Positions 63,509 to 64,000 of a DNA stretch of 64,000 nt are shown piece by piece. Location: assembly GCA_932521025.1 (NCBI GenBank), contig OW051468.1, positions 1,798,064 to 1,862,063 of the forward strand, given 5' to 3'. Source of the stretch: Oscheius onirici (taxonomy: Eukaryota; Nematoda; Chromadorea; Rhabditida; Rhabditidae). The position numbers and the translations under genes were made by a program. Position 1 is the stretch's first letter. Each line of letters begins with the position of its first letter. Below the pieces are notes generated by a model. It saw nothing but the letters and a program-made list of their open reading frames with translations. It searched no databases and was not told the origin of the DNA.

Positions 63509-63999
63509 TCAATAATCAAAGTCGCCCATCATGTCATCGGCTTCTTCTTCAAACTGGCGGCGAACATCGTCGTCCGGATCGGCCATTTCGGCAAAGTGAT
63601 CTTCTTCCTGGGCCACAGCTATAGCCGGTGACGGAGCCTTTTTCTTGATAAATGGGGAAAAATTGTCGTCGTCGTCACTATCGTCACGACTTGTGATCAC
63701 ACCGATTTGGGACTGAATTGTATGCTTTTTTTATTAAAAAAATAATAAACCTACATTTTCAAACTTCTGGGACATTTTTGAGGCGGCATTGAATAAGATA
63801 TCAAAGTTGGAATCGTCTTCGTTGTTTGCTGTAGTTACGAGGCCGTCGTTTTTCTGGCTGACGTGCTTGTCTTGTCCGTCAAAGTCGAGACTTTCTCCGG
63901 CTCGTAGTCTTCCCATGTAGGCCTGAAAGTACCTTTTTTTTTGCGGAAGTTTTAGCTAAAACTAACTTTAACTCGTGCTGTTTTGCCCAATCGCTCGCA
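63509..63999 (-). CDS. C-terminal exons of a protein with acidic tail (runs off window)
   Basis: The exon at the window edge ends '...RLGKTARVK' and joins (44-nt intron, TTTCAG acceptor) to 'AYMGRLRAGESLDFDGQDKH'. The next exon, 'SQIGVITSRDDSDDDDNFSP', continues to the very acidic end '...RRQFEEEADDMMGDFDY'. The stop is at 63509. The acidic C-terminus with a final 'GDFDY' suggests a nuclear or cytosolic interaction tail. I do not recognise the family from this part. Confidence 0.5.
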
Positions 64000-64000
64000 T

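Overview
The window looks like nuclear DNA of a nematode, or of another small-intron animal that uses spliced-leader trans-splicing. Many introns are only 36-50 nt long. Acceptors are of the TTTTCAG/TTTTAG type. At least five genes (tfg-1-, mcph-1-, cox-4-, rpl-31- and ubc-14-like) plus a short-chain dehydrogenase have an acceptor-like TTTCAG, TTTTAG or TTCCAG a few bases upstream of the ATG, as spliced-leader acceptor sites do. RTE-clade non-LTR retrotransposons, hAT and TA-target MITEs, C-type lectins and 7TM-like receptors fit the same picture. No species can be named from the sequence.

Layout, left to right. 0-5 kb: a decayed RTE fragment, the 3' part of an unrecognised gene, and a TFG (COPII/ER-exit scaffold) homologue. 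5-7 kb: a small secreted beta-defensin-like peptide gene between two copies of a direct repeat. 7-14 kb: a secreted or type-I membrane leucine-rich-repeat gene whose last large intron is a minisatellite field with an inserted RTE element and a SINE-like dimer. 14-17.4 kb: a microcephalin (MCPH1) homologue. 18-24.6 kb: COX4, RPL31, UBE2G2 and the C-terminal half of a DDX19/Dbp5 helicase, with several MITEs among them. 25.9-30 kb: a two-TM protein and two TKL-like kinases, the second with a hydrophobic C-terminal tail. 30.5-36.7 kb: an importin-13-like karyopherin without its N-terminus, carrying an RTE element in an intron. 37-41 kb: a long hairpin, a C-type lectin and a short-chain dehydrogenase. 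41-44.6 kb: a many-exon gene of unknown family.

44.7-58.2 kb is dominated by a large, very recent inverted duplication. Its arms are about 45681-48097 and 55149-58184, with a 7 kb spacer. Each arm carries a reverse-transcriptase 5' part, a protein-kinase gene and a receptor-like fragment. The spacer holds a 7TM receptor, a Thr-rich mucin-like secreted protein, a mariner-like MITE and a decayed C-type lectin. 58.7-64 kb holds a multi-TM protein, a degenerate N-terminal half of DDX19/Dbp5, an unrecognised membrane protein and the acidic C-terminus of a gene that runs off the window.

Overall this is a housekeeping neighbourhood heavily rearranged by retrotransposons and MITEs. Several conserved genes are truncated or split, and lineage-specific kinase, lectin and receptor genes have been inserted or duplicated among them. 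Exon boundaries were read by eye from GT/AG sites and frame continuity, so multi-exon coordinates are approximate unless stated.
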